Below, one piece after another: positions 6,178-6,483 of a DNA stretch of 6,483 nucleotides (the first letter of the stretch is position 1; every line of letters begins with the position of its first letter). Origin of the DNA: Ilumatobacter sp. GTDB taxonomy: Bacteria > Actinomycetota > Acidimicrobiia > Acidimicrobiales > Ilumatobacteraceae. A program made the position numbers and the translations under genes. The notes under the pieces were generated by a model. The model searched no databases and was not told the DNA's origin. It saw only the letters and a program-made list of their open reading frames with translations. The stretch is from contig JAJCXU010000454.1 of assembly GCA_029263275.1 (NCBI GenBank), positions 1 to 6,483 of the forward strand. The letters run 5' to 3'.

Positions 6178-6483
6178 TCACCAGCGGACGTTGAAGTTGC
6201 CGTTCCAGAGGTTCATGAGGTCGGTGTTGCCGCTCATGGCGATGCCCGAGGGAGGCGTGCGGTTCCAGAGCAGAACGCAGAGGTCGGCCGCCGTCCCAAC
6301 AAGTGTGAGGTCGGCTGCGTCGCCCTCGCGGGATGTCTCAGTATCTGTGGAACCCATACTGACGTACCAGTGCTCGCTGGTGTCCTCGGCGTGAACGTGA
6401 ATCACTTGCGGGCGATCGACGTCGAGCACGCGAGGGCGTTGAGCGAACCTCATCAGGAGCTCGTCGAGCATGTCGGTGGCGAA
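6178..6483 (-). CDS. C-terminal part of a maleylpyruvate-isomerase-family, mycothiol-dependent-type protein (5' end off the window)
   Basis: The frame is open from the right edge (first visible codons F-A-T-D-M) through 101 residues to TGA at 6178-6180. The fragment resembles the C-terminal domain of the MDMPI family: an initial helix DMLDELLMRF, strand VIHVHAED, strand HWYVSM, then the characteristic LTLVGTAADLCVLLWNR helix and a last strand FNVRW. Family members carry an N-terminal DinB-like domain with metal-binding histidines, which would lie beyond the window, so catalytic residues cannot be checked. The Met at 6471 is internal to the conserved helix and is not the start. Assignment is by recalled family pattern. 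The exact reaction (isomerase or another thiol-dependent transfer) is open. Confidence 0.72.
   Translation of the reverse strand, partial: FATDMLDELLMRFAQRPRVLDVDRPQVIHVHAEDTSEHWYVSMGSTDTETSREGDAADLTLVGTAADLCVLLWNRTPPSGIAMSGNTDLMNLWNGNFNVRW

Overview
The window looks like chromosomal DNA of a high-GC actinomycete. Three things point there: the codon bias, a luciferase-like flavin oxidoreductase of the kind expanded in mycobacteria and Acidimicrobiia, and the C-terminal end of a protein resembling the mycothiol-dependent maleylpyruvate isomerase family (mycothiol is an actinobacterial thiol). An Acidimicrobiia (Ilumatobacter-like) source is my guess, not something the sequence proves.

Layout, left to right. 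(1) 1-1085, plus strand: the last 48 codons of an unrecognised gene overlap by ATGA with a complete LLM-class flavin/F420-type oxidoreductase. (2) 1129-2859, minus strand, convergent to it: a large secreted lipoprotein with a Pro/Thr/Glu-rich stalk and a sialidase/glycosidase-like propeller that appears to be interrupted by a beta-sandwich domain. (3) 2860-3117: a divergent intergenic region with two strong perfect inverted repeats. (4) 3118-3621, plus strand: a small acidic, low-complexity protein with a PTTP-type hexapeptide repeat, not recognised. (5) 3655-3782, minus strand: what looks like a frameshifted stub of a DMT/EamA transporter. (6) 3817-5603, minus strand: a two-gene operon in which an ArsR-type winged-helix regulator is translationally coupled (ATGA overlap) to a 12-TM MFS transporter. 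(7) 5604-5771: a divergent promoter region carrying two abutting dyads, candidate operators for the ArsR protein. (8) 5772-6128, plus strand: a small antibiotic-biosynthesis-monooxygenase-like (ferredoxin fold) protein. (9) 6178-6483, minus strand: the C-terminal part of the mycothiol-dependent-isomerase-like protein, running off the right edge.

Functionally, the right half reads as a small autoregulated efflux unit: the ArsR-like repressor controls itself and the MFS pump, and perhaps the divergent monooxygenase-like gene. The left half is an enzyme operon and a surface lipoprotein with no visible link to it. I see no CRISPR array, insertion sequence, tRNA, rRNA or integrase. Nothing here amounts to a clear new multi-gene system. 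The most interesting items are the tandem dyads, the domain insertion in the lipoprotein, the decayed transporter and the paired inverted repeats.
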